Shown here: positions 25,966 through 39,058 of the stretch, piece after piece
Layout: each line of letters begins with the position of its first letter
Numbering within the stretch: position 1 is the stretch's first letter
Origin: Sipunculus nudus
Lineage: Eukaryota; Annelida; Sipuncula; Golfingiida; Sipunculidae
Length of the DNA stretch: 64,000 nucleotides
Direction of reading: 5' to 3'
NCBI GenBank assembly: GCA_026874595.1
Contig: CM049306.1
Span: forward strand, 6,817,519 to 6,881,518
Notes under the pieces: generated by a model
Database searches by the model: none
The model's input: only the letters and a program-made list of their open reading frames with translations
What the model was told of the DNA's origin: nothing
Position numbers and translations under genes: made by a program

Positions 25966-26091
25966 CTGAAACAAATAATAATACTGTCAGCCAATGTACA
26001 AACCAATACTGTGGACTATACAACCAAGTCTACAGAAAGTTGGATTTTATCTTTATAGGCTGCTAGGGCTGGTACAGTGTATTGATATAAC

Positions 26092-27173
26092 CAAGGAGTT
26101 TACAGGACTGGAGTAACAACTGTCAGAAGCCCTGCCAGGTCGCGAGTGTCAGTCGTGCGCTAATTGCAATTAAGACATGATAAGCCCATTAACTCTATTG
26201 TACGCCTATTGTGCCGCGGTGTCAGGCGCAGCGGCGGCACGGCCTTTGATAAAGCGAGCCTGCTAGATGTTACTTCTGCGGTCCGCTGTAGCTCGCTGAA
26301 GCGGAGAGCGATATATCCAGTAACTGAGCAGTAAATCACTGGAATAACATTGACCGGAATTATGAATGCGCAAATGGTTTGTTTTGTCAAGAATTATGCG
26401 CAACAAATATATCTAGAGAGGTCTCGTGTTGAGGAATCACTTGACCAATTTTTGGATAGATGCGGACATTCTACATCAACTTATGCCGTGATTCATGACG
26501 GACGACTGGTAAGTGTAAACCTTATTTTCCCTGAATAACTTCGGAATTATAAAAAATTCCATCAGTTCCCACACTTCTGACTTATATTAAAAATTGGCCA
26601 TGTATTATAGTATTCCGACGATAAAAAAAAATTTTTAGCTTATGCTCGGATGACTTTCATTTTGATGGATAACAGCGAGCCATTGTCCGCTCTGTCACTG
26701 ACGGCGTTGTTCTCGTATTATCACCCATATGTACCGCAGCCAAGCTATAGCTCAGGCGTCATTAGCAACGAAACCTTCACACACGTTTCCCACACATATG
26801 GAAATATGGTGTTCAAATTTATGATTGTTTAAAAATTTATATTAAGTACTACCGGAGATAAATTTCAGGAGAAACTTACTCATCCCTGTCAAAATATTAA
26901 TAAAAATAACGGTACTATAAAATCCCTTAATTATTTTGTTAATAGCAACGGAGATCACGCGTGGGTCTCGCGTAAGTTCACATTGGTGGTCTCCGGGAAC
27001 TAACTAACTGTTCCGAAGTCACGCCGAAGGGTGGTCTCTCGCGCTGAATCAATTAGCGCCGAGCTTATCAGCGGCATCTCTGTGTGCCATTGAGCAGCGA
27101 GTTTTATGACCCCCGTCAGCAACATCCGACACGGCCAGACTCTCACTTGATACTCCATCCCTGTAAACTCCTT
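26092..27173. mobile_element. TIR DNA transposon with 8-bp TSD (hAT- or P-like size), GC-rich interior
   Basis: The left end CAAGGAGTTTACAGGACTGG is mirrored by the right end CCTGTAAACTCCTT, and similarity continues inward (GGAGTAACAACTGTCAG against GGAGTATCAAGTGAGAG). GATATAAC is duplicated at 26084-26091 and 27174-27181. The inside is GC- and CpG-richer than its surroundings and contains homeobox-like TAATTGCAATTA words. It lies in a BNIP3 intron. The element is probably non-autonomous; the superfamily cannot be fixed from the ends alone. Confidence 0.8.
26365..26511 (+). CDS. Possible N-terminal exon of an unknown (transposase?) protein inside the TIR element
   Basis: A plus-strand open frame starting MNAQMVCFVKNYAQQIYLER and reaching VIHDGRL just before a good donor, CTG|GTAAGT near 26511. 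Base composition is less AT-rich than the flanks. I do not recognise the protein. Because it lies inside a TIR transposon it may be a remnant of that element's transposase or a captured exon. A downstream open stretch at 26641-26832, after AATTTTTAG, could be a second exon, but the join is unproven. Confidence 0.3.
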
Positions 27174-27181
27174 GATATAAC

Positions 27182-27777
27182 AGTCAATGCAACAAGGCCA
27201 AAGGTTGCAGGAGCCATTCTGCCAACTACAGAGTGAATAATAATGTCTTACCTATCACATAATTTGTACAAGGCAAATAATCTAAAATATGACAAGACAC
27301 TTCACAATGACTGCAATTAATTAATCACCATAGATAACATAGATATAGCAAATTCCAGCTGATGACATCAGTCAATGTGACGTCATATGTCATCAAACTT
27401 TATGACGTCACTATTCGTCTTGTGAACAATTCTTACAATCATGGGCATGGAAGGCCTTTTGTGTAGGAACACTTTTGGGGCTAGTTATCATATTTTGGTT
27501 AAAAGGGTGGAGCATATGGGCTGTGGTGGATAGGTTAATTGGTTTAATTAAATATATTCCTTAAGATGGCCAGCCAATCAACAGTTCACCAACAAGTATA
27601 CATCAGAATGAAGTTGTGCATCTAAATTTACCTAATTCAGAGCAACTGGCTCTTCCAGGAGGGTATGTGTTCATTCCCCATGTGTGTTTGTGTGTTTGTG
27701 TGTTTGTTCATGAACAGAATCCCATGAACTGTTCAGGGCACCTGGGGAATGGGCCAGAGAAGAATTGATCAGATACA
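27182..27777. other. Intronic spacer ending in a repeat head shared with 35260
   Basis: Mostly single-copy. From about 27655 the text CCAGGAGGGTATGTGTTCAT with a (TGTGTTTG)n patch matches 35268-35310. The 49-bp minisatellite begins directly after it. Confidence 0.5.
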
Positions 27778-29243
27778 GGTTTGTGACCAGCTCATGATCC
27801 TTATCCTGACAGGACTTCTTGATTTAGGTTTGTGACCAGCTCATGATCCTTGTCCTGACAGGACTTCCAGATTTAGGTTTGTGACCAGCTCATGATCCTT
27901 ATCCTGAAAGGACTTCCAGATTTAGGTTTGTGACCAGCTCATGATCCTTATCCTGACAGGACTTCCAGATTTAGGTTTCTGACCAGCTCATGGTCCTTAT
28001 CCTGACAGGACTTCTTGATTTAGGTTTGTGACCAGCTCATGATCCTTGTCCTGACAGGACTTCCAGATTTAGGTTTGTGACCAGCTCATGATCCTTATCC
28101 TGACAGGACTTCCAGATTTAGGTTTGTGACCAGCTCATGATCCTTATCCTGACAGGACTGCCAGATTTAGGTGTGTGACCAGCTCATGATCCTTATCCTG
28201 AAAGGTCTTCCAGATTAAGGTTTGTGACCAGCTGATGATCCTTATCCTGAAAGGACTTCCAGATTCAGGTTTGTGACCAGCTCATGATCCTTATCCTGAA
28301 AGGAATTCCAGATTCAGGTTTGTGACCAGCTCGTGATCCTTATCCTGAAAGGACTTCCAGATTTAGGTTTGTGACCAGCTCATGTTCCTTATCTTGACAG
28401 GACTTCCAGATTTAGGTTTGTGACCAGCTCATAATCCTTATCCTGACAGGACTTCCAGATTAAGGTTTGTGACCAGCTCATAATCCTTATCCTGACAGGA
28501 CTTCCAGATTAAGGTTTGTGACCAGCTCATGATCCTTATCCTAACAGGACTTCCAGAATTAGGTTTGTGACCAGCTCATGATCCTTATCCTGACAGGACT
28601 TCCAGATTTAGGTTTGTGACCAGCTCATGATCCTTATCCTGAAAGGACTTCTAGATTTAGGTTTGTGACCAGCTCGTGATCCTTATCCTGAAAGGACTTC
28701 TAGATTTAGGTTTGTGACCAGCTCGTGATCCTTATCCTGACAGGACTTCCAGATTTAGGTTTGTGACCAGCTCATGATCCTTATCCTGACAGGACTTCCA
28801 GATTTAGGTTTGTGACCAGCTCATGATCCTTATCCTGAAAGGACTTCCAGATTTAGGTTTGTGACCAGCTCATGATCCTTATCCTGACAGGACTTCCAGA
28901 TTTAGGTTTGTGACCAGCTCATGATCCTTATCCTGACAGGACTTCCAGATTTAGGTTTGTGACCAGCTCATGATCCTTATCCTGACAGGACTTCCAGATT
29001 TAGGTTTGTCACCAGCTCATGATCCTTATCCTGACAGGACTTCCAGATTTAGGTTTGTGACCAGCTCATGATCCTTATCCTGAAAGGACTTCCAGATTTA
29101 GGTTTGTGACCAGCTCATGATCCTTATCCTGACAGGACTTCCAGATTTAGGTTTGTGACCAGCTCATGATCCTTATCCTGACAGGACTTCCAGATTTAGG
29201 TTTGTGACCAGCTCATGATCCTTATCCTGACAGGACTTCCAGA
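27778..29243. repeat. 49-bp minisatellite, about 30 copies
   Basis: Unit GGTTTGTGACCAGCTCATGA + TCCTTATCCTGACAGGACTT + CCAGATTTA. Copies differ by a few substitutions (GACAGGA/GAAAGGA, CATGAT/CGTGAT). The unit contains the near-palindrome TCCTGACAGGA. It lies in the BNIP3 intron between the linker and WIWDW exons. It contains no sustained open frame, because 49 is not a multiple of 3 and stops occur. Confidence 0.97.
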
Positions 29244-30668
29244 AATATTTACACGTGAGAATTCATATTTCTTCTTTTATTTTTTTATAATGATTTGAAT
29301 GTCCTCATAAACAGATACATGAACAAAATAAAATTTGAACAAAAGCATTTATTCAATACCCTCCTGCCCCAAAAATATCTACATCCCCTTCTGAAAGCAC
29401 TGAACCATCCCTTTTTGCTACCCTGTGTCTGCCTTTGTATTTAAAAAAAGTTATTTTAGTTTGTATTTTTTATGAACAAGGGCAAATGAACTCATGATAT
29501 CAGAAACCAAATTACATTAAACTTGTCAGTTTTCTGACAGGAAGTATGGACTCAGCTCATATCAAATATATTGTTCTTTACTGCACAGACAAATCCTTGA
29601 TTACATTATAACAAGAAATTTACATATTATAAATTAAAGAAAGTGCATGAACATCAAGATGTAACATTTCCTGCACTTCAAGGAAGTTTTGGTCAAGATG
29701 ACAAAGGCTGGATAGAGCAAATTTGTATCGATTTTTTCAAGCTGATGAAAGCAACCTATTTTGGCTCCTGAAAGAATGCCAAATGCAGTAGTTATTGGAA
29801 GTACTAAAATAAGCAAAGGTTTACTAGATTAGCCCTAATAACAAAACTTAACCAAACAGTGGAACAAACAGGGCCACAATATGTGTTCATCATTTTTACA
29901 AAGAGTAAACATTATCAGTGATTAAAAAAAGAACAGATATACTAATATTTATGGAAACTTAGTTATACAATGCATATTGAAGATATATATGGTAACAGGA
30001 CAATTTTTGCTTTACTGAGAGTTCCACTGCCCAGGAATAATACATATATACTGAAGCTGAACAGTTATGACTTTTATTTACATTTATCAAATTGAGTAAA
30101 GGAATTTCCATCAGGATCTCAAAAACACAACAAATGAATAGATTTAATACAGCTAGGTCAGAGATAATAAATTCAAGCATACTGCTCAAGTCAGTGATGT
30201 ATCTGAACAACCTTGTAATATGTGATTGAAAAATGGTGTGAATATTTTGTGGAAAGATGACTCAAACATCAGTAATAAGAGCAGATTCATCAATGTTTGA
30301 CTATGAATATTCTGCATGTAACCAGATAACAACATTCCATACATATTTAAGAATACAGGTATCACCATTCACTGGGAACATCTGATGTTGTACTATTATA
30401 TATGTTTCTCCTGACGTCATATCTAGGCCAATGTACATGACATGTCATAAATTTAAAGCCACTCTCCCCACTTGGGCCAGGCATGATGACCTTGGTTCTC
30501 TCAAAATCAAGGACACATACACTATATCATCTCTGAGTTAGCTTAATTTCCAGCACTAATCTTCCTTTCACACGGCAAATGCACGATGGTTTCAATCTAT
30601 TTGGAATGTTCACACAGCAATTCAAGATATGATTTCAAGCTCAAGAGGTGCTCCACTGAAGTGCTTTG
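29244..30668. other. No gene seen (BNIP3 intron)
   Basis: AT-rich intronic sequence. It has chance minus-strand open frames only. Confidence 0.35.
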
Positions 30669-33600
30669 GGGAGTATGATGTTATGTACAATGCTTGTGGG
30701 AGCATGATGTTATGTACAATGCTTGTGGGAGCATGATGTAACGTGCAATGCTTGTAGAAGCATGATGTTATGTACAATGCTTGTGGAAGCATGATGTTAT
30801 GTACAATGCTTGTGTGAGCATGATGTTATGTACAATGCTTGTGGGAGCATGATGTTTTGTACATGCTTGTAGGAGCATGATGTTATGTACAATGCTTGTT
30901 GGAGCATGATGTTATGTTTAAGGCTTGTGGGAGCATGATGTTATGTACAATACTTGTGGGAGCATGATGTTATGTACAATACTTGTGGGAGCATGATGTT
31001 AAGTACAATGCTTGTGGGAGCATGAGGTCATGTACAATGCTTGTGGGAGCATGATGTTAAGTACAATGCTTGTGGGAGCATGATGTCATGTACAATGCTT
31101 GTGGGAGCATGATGTTATGTACAATACTTGTTATGTACAATGCTTGTGGGAGCATGATGTTATGTACAATGCTTGTGGGAGCATGATGTTATGTACAATG
31201 CTTGTGGGAGCATGATGTTATGTACAATACTTGTTATGTACAATGCTTGTGGGAGCATGATGTTATGTACAATGCTTGTGGGAGCATGATGTTATGTACA
31301 ATACTTGTGGGAGCATGATGTTATGTACAATGCTTGTGGGAGCATGATGTTAAGTACAATGCTTGTGGGAGCATGATGTTATGTACAATACTTGTGGGAG
31401 CATGATGTTATGTACAATGCTTATGGGAGCATGATGTTATGTACAATACTTGTGGGAGCATGATGTTATGTACAATACTTGTGGGAGCATGATGTTATGT
31501 ACAATGCTTGTGGGAGCATGATGTTATGTACAATACTTGTGGGAGCATGATGTTATGTACAATGCTTGTGGGAGCATGATGTTATGTACAATGCTTGTGG
31601 GAGCATGATGTTATGTACAATGCTTGTGGGAGCATGATGTTATGTACAATGCTTGTGGGAGCATGATGTTATGTACAATGCTTTTGGGAGCATGATGTTA
31701 AGTACAATGCTTGTGGGAGCATGATGTCATGTACAATGCTTGTGGGAGCATGACGTTATGTACAATGCTTGTGGGAGCATGACGTTATGTACAATGCTTG
31801 TGGGAGCATGATGTTATGTACAATGCTTGTGGGAGCATGATGTTATGTACAATGCTTGTGGGAGCATGATGTTATGTACAATGCTTGTGGGAGCATGATG
31901 TTATGTACAATGCTTGTGGGAGCATGATGTTAAGTACAATATTTGTGGGAGCATGATGTTATGTACAATGCTTGTGGGAGCATGATGTAAAGTACAATAT
32001 TTGTGGGAGCATGATGTTATGTACAATGCTTGTGGGAGCATGATGTTATGTACAATGCTTTATGGGAGCATGATGTTATGTACAATGCTTGTGGGAGCAT
32101 GATGTTATGTACAATGCTTGTGGGAGCATGATGTTATGTACAATGCTTGTGGGAGCATGATGTTATGTACAATGCTTGTGGGAGCATGATGTTATGTACA
32201 ATGCTTGTGGGAGCATGATGTTATATACAATATTTGTGGGAGCATGATGTTATGTACAATGCTTGTGGGAGCATGATGTTATGTACAATGCTTGTGGGAG
32301 CATGATGTTATGTACAATGCTTGTGGGAGCATGATGTTATGTACAATGCTTGTGGGAGCATGATGTTATGTACAATGCTTGTGGGAGCATGATGTTATGT
32401 ACAATGCTTGTGGGAGCATGATGTTATGTACAATGCTTGTGGGAGCATGATGTTATGTACAATGCTTGTGGGAGCATGATGTTATGTACAATGCTTGTGG
32501 GAGCATGATGTTATGTACAATACTTGTTATGTACAATGCTTGTGGGAGCATGATGTTATGTACAATGCTTGTGGGAGCATGATGTTATGTACAATACTTG
32601 TGGGAGCATGATGTTATGTACAATGCTTGTGGGAGCATGATGTTAAGTACAATGCTTGTGGGAGCATGATGTTATGTACAATACTTGTGGGAGCATGATG
32701 TTATGTACAATGCTTATGGGAGCATGATGTTATGTACAATACTTGTGGGAGCATGATGTTATGTACAATACTTGTGGGAGCATGATGTTATGTACAATGC
32801 TTGTGGGAGCATGATGTTATGTACAATACTTGTGGGAGCATGATGTTATGTACAATGCTTGTGGGAGCATGATGTTATGTACAATGCTTGTGGGAGCATG
32901 ATGTTATGTAAAATGCTTGTGGGAGCATGATGTTATGTACAATGCTTGTGGGAGCATGATGTTATGTACAATGCTTTTGGGAGCATGATGTTAAGTACAA
33001 TGCTTGTGGGAGCATGAGGTCATGTACAATGCTTGTGGGAGCATGATGTTAAGTACAATGCTTGTGGGAGCATGATGTCATGTACAATGCTTGTGGGAGC
33101 ATGACGTTATGTACAATGCTTGTGGGAGCATGATGTTATGTACAATGCTTGTGGGAGCATGATGTTATGTACAATGCTTGTGGGAGCATGATGTTATGTA
33201 CAATGCTTGTGGGAGCATGATGTTATGTACAATGCTTGTGGGAGCATGATGTTATGTACAATGCTTGTGGGAGCATGATGTTAAGTACAATATTTGTGGG
33301 AGCATGATGTTATGTACAATGCTTGTGGGAGCATGATGTAAAGTACAATATTTGTGGGAGCATGATGTTATGTACAATGCTTGTGGGAGCATGATGTTAT
33401 GTACAATGCTTTATGGGAGCATGATGTTATGTACAATGCTTGTGGGAGCATGATGTTATGTACAATGCTTGTGGGAGCATGATGTTATGTACAATGCTTG
33501 TGGGAGCATGATGTTATGTACAATGCTTGTGGGAGCATGATGTTATGTACAATGCTTGTGGGAGCATGATGTTATGTACAATACTTGTGGGAGCATGATG

Positions 33601-33784
33601 TTATGTACAATGCTTGTGGGAGCAAGAGGTCATGTACAATGCTTGTGGGAGCATGATGTTATATACAATACTTGTGGGAGCATGATGTTATGTACAATGC
33701 TTGTGGGAGCATGATGTTATGTACAATGCTTGTGGGAGCATGATGTTATGTACAATGCTTGTGGGAGCATGATGTTATGTACAT
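30669..33784. repeat. 29-bp minisatellite, about 107 copies
   Basis: Unit GGGAGCATGATGTTATGTAC + AATGCTTGT. Variants include TACTTGT, AAGTACAAT and truncated units (ATACTTGTTATGTACAATGC). The order of variants around 31.1-32.06 kb recurs around 32.5-33.4 kb, showing block duplication. It lies in a BNIP3 intron. Confidence 0.97.
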
Positions 33785-35921
33785 TGTTGTACATATGAAC
33801 CGTACACCTGCTGCTTTGGTCCCAGATGCTGTGTTTGAAACAAATTTGATCTGTAATCTGCTCTGCCAGAAATGTTTTAAAACTGTTTTGTTTGGGAAAG
33901 AGGTTTGATTATTATGATCAGAAAAACAGAATCAGAAACAGATGTGAAGGTGGTTAACCTGGACCACGTGAGGTAACTGGATTTATATACCTGGGAGGCA
34001 GAGACACTGTGTATGACAGCAGATTATAAGCTGTGTGACATTATGACTAACATTACACATGTATCCAATGCTACACATTCTGTCCTGTCACTGGTCTGTA
34101 CTGTGAGCTGGTTTTTGATGGATGTCCTGCCACCAACGTTATTGATGGGTGTCTGTGTGAGGAGTCTGCTAGCTCAACATTGTCCTTGAACTGTCTCATG
34201 TATCATTTTTTTGCTCAGAATATTAGCTATCTTACCTATGATTTACCTCACTTTTGGAAAAAACTTAAAAAGTAACAAGTCTACTTCCCTGTAATTTGTA
34301 ATGATGAATTTCCCAGATCTGTATTATCAAACTTTATTTATGTTCACTAAAACAAAATGAATGCACCTTATATTTCTATCTGTATATACAATGTCCATTA
34401 TGCAACATACCTGTAATACACTTTTACAACCAAACTTCCATTTTGACTGAATGTAAATGGTTAATTATGGATTAACTGGCAACATTTTTTATTGAATGAT
34501 ACCTCAGACTGACATGGTCTTAACCAGGTGTAGTACAGTTGAATTAAAACACTACAATACTGACAGTCATAAATCTGTCCAACATGCACGCAGCTTACAG
34601 AATCAAATGTCAGAAGACAAGAAATAAAACAAAATGGAAATTAATAGCTCACAGGTGAGGTAAAAGGTAAGCTAACTGGTAAGCACTGAGTTTGATATCA
34701 GTCACTAGCTGCCAACCATTTTCTTTAACCTTGGCAGCACTCAGTGTGCGTGAATTTCTGCCAATTTCGGGTATTAAGTGATATTTCCACCAAAATGTAA
34801 TCAACTTTCTATTTCCTCAAGGCCCGCTTGTTTTAGTTCCAAATTTCTCCACCAGTTGCTGACCCAGGTGGCAGTGCTTTCATCTTGAACACGTGTACAG
34901 ACAAGGAGGTAGATCCTGCATCTACATTAATGGATCCAATTAGAAATTTACCAACTCCTCCCTGTCTCACAGTCAACTCTCAAAAAGATTTCAGTGGTAC
35001 ACATCCATAGTTAACAAACACACAAACAGATGGACAGACAAACACTGGTGAAAATATAAACTCTATCTTTGGACAGACTTAGAATAATTCACTTTGTTGT
35101 GCTTTTCCCAAATTTTTAAAGCTATCACCTTGGGCTGGACCCTTTTTATAGTATTACTACCTCAGCTGAACACTTAACTCTAACTTAAAAAATTCCTGAA
35201 ATCTGAATGAATATGGAAGGTTACATGATTTTTACCCCATGGAATTCAGCTTACTGCCTCTGCCAGGAGGGTATGTGTTCATCCCTGTTCATGTGTGTAT
35301 TTGTGTGTGTGTTTTTACAACTTTACTCATGCAATCATGAATGGAATCTCATGAAATTTCAATTAAATTTGGTGTGGATCTGGCATTCGATTTGTATTCA
35401 GGAAGTTCATCAGGTAATATTCACAATGAGCTGAATAAGTGCATGCAAACACAGATTTCAGCCTCCAACACCCACATGGCACCGGCTTGCATTCCTTAGA
35501 AGGCAGATTTCTGGTTGTATGTAGGGTCAGAGTCAGTGCATAATAAGCCCTATGTCAATCTTCCTTTATTATTCATTTAATCCCTCAGTGAGATAATCTG
35601 TTAGTGAAATGATTATCCTGAGAGATTATAATAAGAGTTTGTGGGGTGATGATTATCTGATGCCTGTCCCCTGTGCTCAGTAGTACTAGATACAGTACAC
35701 ACTGTCAGACAGGTGATATATGGTGTCACCTCCAGTGATACATTCATGGCAAGGTGCCATCTTTGTTAAGGAGCTGAAGGCCAAGTACATAACAAATACA
35801 TCACAAACATGGTCAAAGAGTGTAGTCTGGATACACAGAGTATCACAGCTATATGCATAAGCAACATACACACACATACACACACAAACTGCATTAATGT
35901 AATTAACAAAAGCTTACTTAC
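33785..35921. other. BNIP3 intron, no further exon seen
   Basis: Single-copy-looking sequence. It holds a CCAGGTGGCAG motif at 34864-34874 and a short repeat (35260-35440) homologous to the head at 27655. No splice-bounded open frame was recognised. Confidence 0.35.
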
Positions 35922-35979
35922 TTTACTGGTTGATATGTCTGTGGCCCATTCTGTGTTTGGACTGTGGGGACTTTTAGGA
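35922..35979 (-). CDS. BNIP3: BNIP3-like mitophagy receptor, second visible exon (linker)
   Basis: Minus-strand exon of 58 nt after acceptor ATTATTTCAG, ending AAA before donor GTAAGT (35916-35921). The first base completes the AG left by the exon at 53290-53473 to give Ser, followed by PKSPHSPNTEWATDISTSK. This Ser/Pro-rich piece corresponds to the variable linker of BNIP3 between the LIR and the WIWDW block, where vertebrate proteins also have SP/TP-rich sequence. The exon ends in phase 0, as the next exon requires. A second GTAAGC four bases further on would shift the frame, so the upstream GTAAGT was chosen. The upstream intron is about 17.3 kb and carries the 43-bp and 34-bp minisatellites. 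Confidence 0.85.
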
Positions 35980-36127
35980 CTGAAATAATGACAAATACAA
36001 ATAAAATTTCTATCAAGTGATTCTATTTGGATATAAAATTGACAAATACAAATCTAAGTAACCAATATTTTTAAAGATACATGCTCCATTTAAAATGTCA
36101 AATTGTAAATCCTATCAATATATATAT

Positions 36128-36385
36128 GTCAAGGCCAAGATCGCGATCTGGACGGATTTTAGATCTGTCCAGCCCAAATTGCGATCCCAGTTCAGGCCGG
36201 CCCAAACTGCGATCACAATTTAGGCTGGCCAGATTTTAGATCTGTCCAGCCCAGATTGCGATCGCAGTTTAGTCCGGCCAGATTGTGATCCTGTCTTTCT
36301 TGCTTCAGGATCGCAATCTTGGCTGGACAGATCTAAGATCTGTCCAGCCTAGATTACAATCCTAAACTTGACCAGCCCATATTGC
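36128..36385. repeat. Palindrome-built small element (GATCGCGATC / AGATCTGTCCAGC)
   Basis: Multiple copies of TTGCGATCNCAGTT and GATTTTAGATCTGTCCAGCC in both orientations. They include the inverted pair GCTGGACAGATCT-A-AGATCTGTCCAGC near 36322-36350. The element is almost wholly composed of these two words. Confidence 0.75.
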
Positions 36386-36399
36386 GATCCATGCTTTTA

Positions 36400-36610
36400 C
36401 TATCACAGGAGTGAAACATTGGATGTTTTACCAACTTATCTGGTATTGCATGGTACCATTTTACCATAATAAATACATTTATAATACGAAAAGGCACTTT
36501 CCACTCCTTCCTATCACAGGAGTGAAACATGGGATGTTTTACCAACTTATTTAGTTTTGCATAGTACCATTTCTCCATATTAAATACAATTATAGGCCTA
36601 ATACAAATAG
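36400..36610. repeat. 111-bp direct repeat, two copies
   Basis: CTATCACAGGAGTGAAACAT followed by GGATGTTTTACCAACTTAT starts at 36400 and again at 36511, with similar following sequence. The copies are diverged. Confidence 0.85.
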
Positions 36611-36649
36611 GTTCATGCAAAAAATGCTGCTTGTTGAAAAAGGTAAAAA

Positions 36650-37125
36650 CTAGTTGTGTCAGAACGACACAAATGCCCCCACCTGGGGCAAATTAGAAAC
36701 ATTTGTTAAATTTTGAAAAAAATTTTTAAGTTCAGGAGGTGTCATAAGGTCAAAAGTAGGTCAACAAGGGCAAACTCGATCTGTAACTGGTCATTATCTG
36801 CCCACACACCAAAAATCAGGCCAATATCTGCAGGTATTGCAAAAAAAAGTCCGTACATGTGTATTTGTCATGAAAATTTCTATTTTTCATGAAATTTTCT
36901 AAGTTTAGGAGCCGTAAAACGGTCAAAAGTAGGTTAAGTGGGACAAAACGCGAACTCGATCTGAAACTGGTCATTATCTGCCCACACACCAAAAATCAGG
37001 CCAATATCTGCAGGCATTGCGAAAAAAAGATCGTACAACTGTTTTATTTCGGAAGGACGGAAGGACGGAATGACGGACATGGGTAAAACTATATGCCCCG
37101 GCCACTTTGTGGCGGGGGCATAAAA
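36650..37125. mobile_element. Hairpin-ended non-autonomous element
   Basis: 5' hairpin TTGTGTC-AGAAC-GACACAA (36654-36672). Internal direct repeats have a period of about 180 bp (GGTCATTATCTGCCCACACA at 36789 and 36969). A GGAAGGACGGAAGGACGGAA tract is followed by the 3' hairpin ATGCCCCGGCCAC-TTT-GTGGCGGGGGCAT (37093-37121). No coding capacity. It lies in the large BNIP3 intron. Confidence 0.75.
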
Positions 37126-38700
37126 AAAAGAAAACATTTTAGGCAGTTACTAAAATGCAAAGCCCATGTAAGTCATCATGCAATCCCAAGTAATTATTTT
37201 GAAATTAACATTGAGGCTATCATCTAAATATTATTTTTTCATCCATCATGTATCTTTTAAAAATTCAATATTTTTATAAACTTTAATAGTATGTACTATA
37301 TATATATTTGTTACCAGTAGTTGTTCTGCTTGACTCATTGGATTTGGTCTGATTAATTAGTCACCTATTCATGGTGCCTGGAATCATGTGATCTTTCCGT
37401 GTGCTTAAATAAACTGACTGATATGATTCATAACTATAGCAAGCTATATTAAAATATAAATTGTTGTGTTCTTTGATTCAAGTTTTTATAATACCCTTCA
37501 CAAAATTTGTCAACTATAAACATGAAAAACATAATAAGTGCATAATAAGTGCATACTAGTCATGACAGTAAAACCTACATGGGCCTTTCATAAGCACATC
37601 TGTTAACTGGTTTCAACTGTCAATGGAAGACAGCTCTTATAGGGAAAAATGTACCTAAATGTCTGATGTTAACTATCATATGGCCTAAATACCTTGACAT
37701 GAACATATTGTGTGTATATGATTTTTTCCTTTTGGGTTACAGTCTCAGTTCTCTGATAAGAGTAAATGCAGAGAAACTTGCATAATCCTCAGCCAGGGAA
37801 ATAAAGAATTCCAAAACATCCTATACAAATACATTTAATCACATGACGCTGATATAAATCACATGATCTATTCTACAAAATATGAAAAACAAATATCTGA
37901 CATAATATTAAGCAAGTAAATGCCTTTTCTTTCATTTTCTTAATATTGTAGTTGGGTCTGTTTTACTCTGATCTAATATTCACAAATATAACATGATATT
38001 TATACAGCAGGAAGAGAGAACGATGATTGGTTTATGTTCTGTTGAAATAATCAGGAAAAATAAGCAATTATTAAAATTACAGCTGTAAATCCAATAGCTG
38101 AACTGGAATATAATATGCAGTGAAAAGTGAATAACAGCTAAAACATTTGTTCTTTCTGTCCACACTGCTTGTATTTCATACAGATAGTTCCTAGATCCTA
38201 GTTATTTAGAGTAAAAAGAAGATTTTAGTTACCATCAAACTACCACTGCAGTAGCATATGTTTCAGTAATATAACTCAATGTTTATACAAGATAAATACT
38301 GGTACTCCATTAATTGTTTCTTGTCCACAATCTCTTCAACACAGTACTCATCTACCGGTCATGAGTGACTAGTAGTGACTCAAAGGTGAACTAATAAATT
38401 ATGATAATATACAATTGGTAAACAAGCACTGCAATTTCTGCACGTACACATAAATATTAATGACACCATCGTGATTTGCAGTAATATATATGATAATATA
38501 TGTTTTATCAACATTTTATCTTGCTTAGGTACATATAAACAAGCATTTATCAAAATATGGGGGTCCTATCTTCAGCCTCTCAAAATACCAGTTTGAAACT
38601 TTCAGTTTATTTACATTATCTTATTTGCAAGTCATTGCTTCTTTGTGCTATCCTTTTTTTTATCTTATCCAGAGTTTATCTTGTTTTTTTTTGTACCATC
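37126..38700. other. No gene seen (BNIP3 intron)
   Basis: AT-rich intronic sequence with nothing recognisable. Confidence 0.35.
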
Positions 38701-38704
38701 TGCC

Positions 38705-39058
38705 AGTAAAGAACTAAGGAAGTTTTTCCTTTGTCTATAAATATTAAAGATTTTGTATGAGTTTTCCTTTGTCTATAAACATAAAAGATTTTGTATGAGT
38801 TTTCCTTTGTCTATTAACATTAAGGATTTTTTTGTATGAGTTTTCCTTTGTTTATTAACATTAAGGAATTTTTTGTATGAGTTTTCCTTTGTTTATTAAC
38901 ATTAATGATTTTTTGTATAAGTTTTCTTTTTTTGTATGAGTTTTCCTGTGTCTATTAACATTAATGATTTTGTATGAATTTCCTTTTGTCTATCAATATT
39001 AATGATTTTGTATCAGTTTTTTTTGTCTATTAATATTAATGATTTTTCCTTTGTCTGT
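38705..39058. repeat. ~40-bp degenerate tandem repeat
   Basis: About eight imperfect units of GATTTTTTGTATGAGTTTTC + CTTTGTCTATTAACATTAA, with variable T-run lengths. Confidence 0.85.

Noticed and set aside
26130-27130. Ultraconserved enhancer or CpG-island promoter
   Set aside because: Inverted ends CAAGGAGTTTACAGG and the GATATAAC duplication show it is a transposon.
30669-33784. CRISPR array
   Set aside because: Units are directly tandem with no unique spacers, and the genome is eukaryotic.
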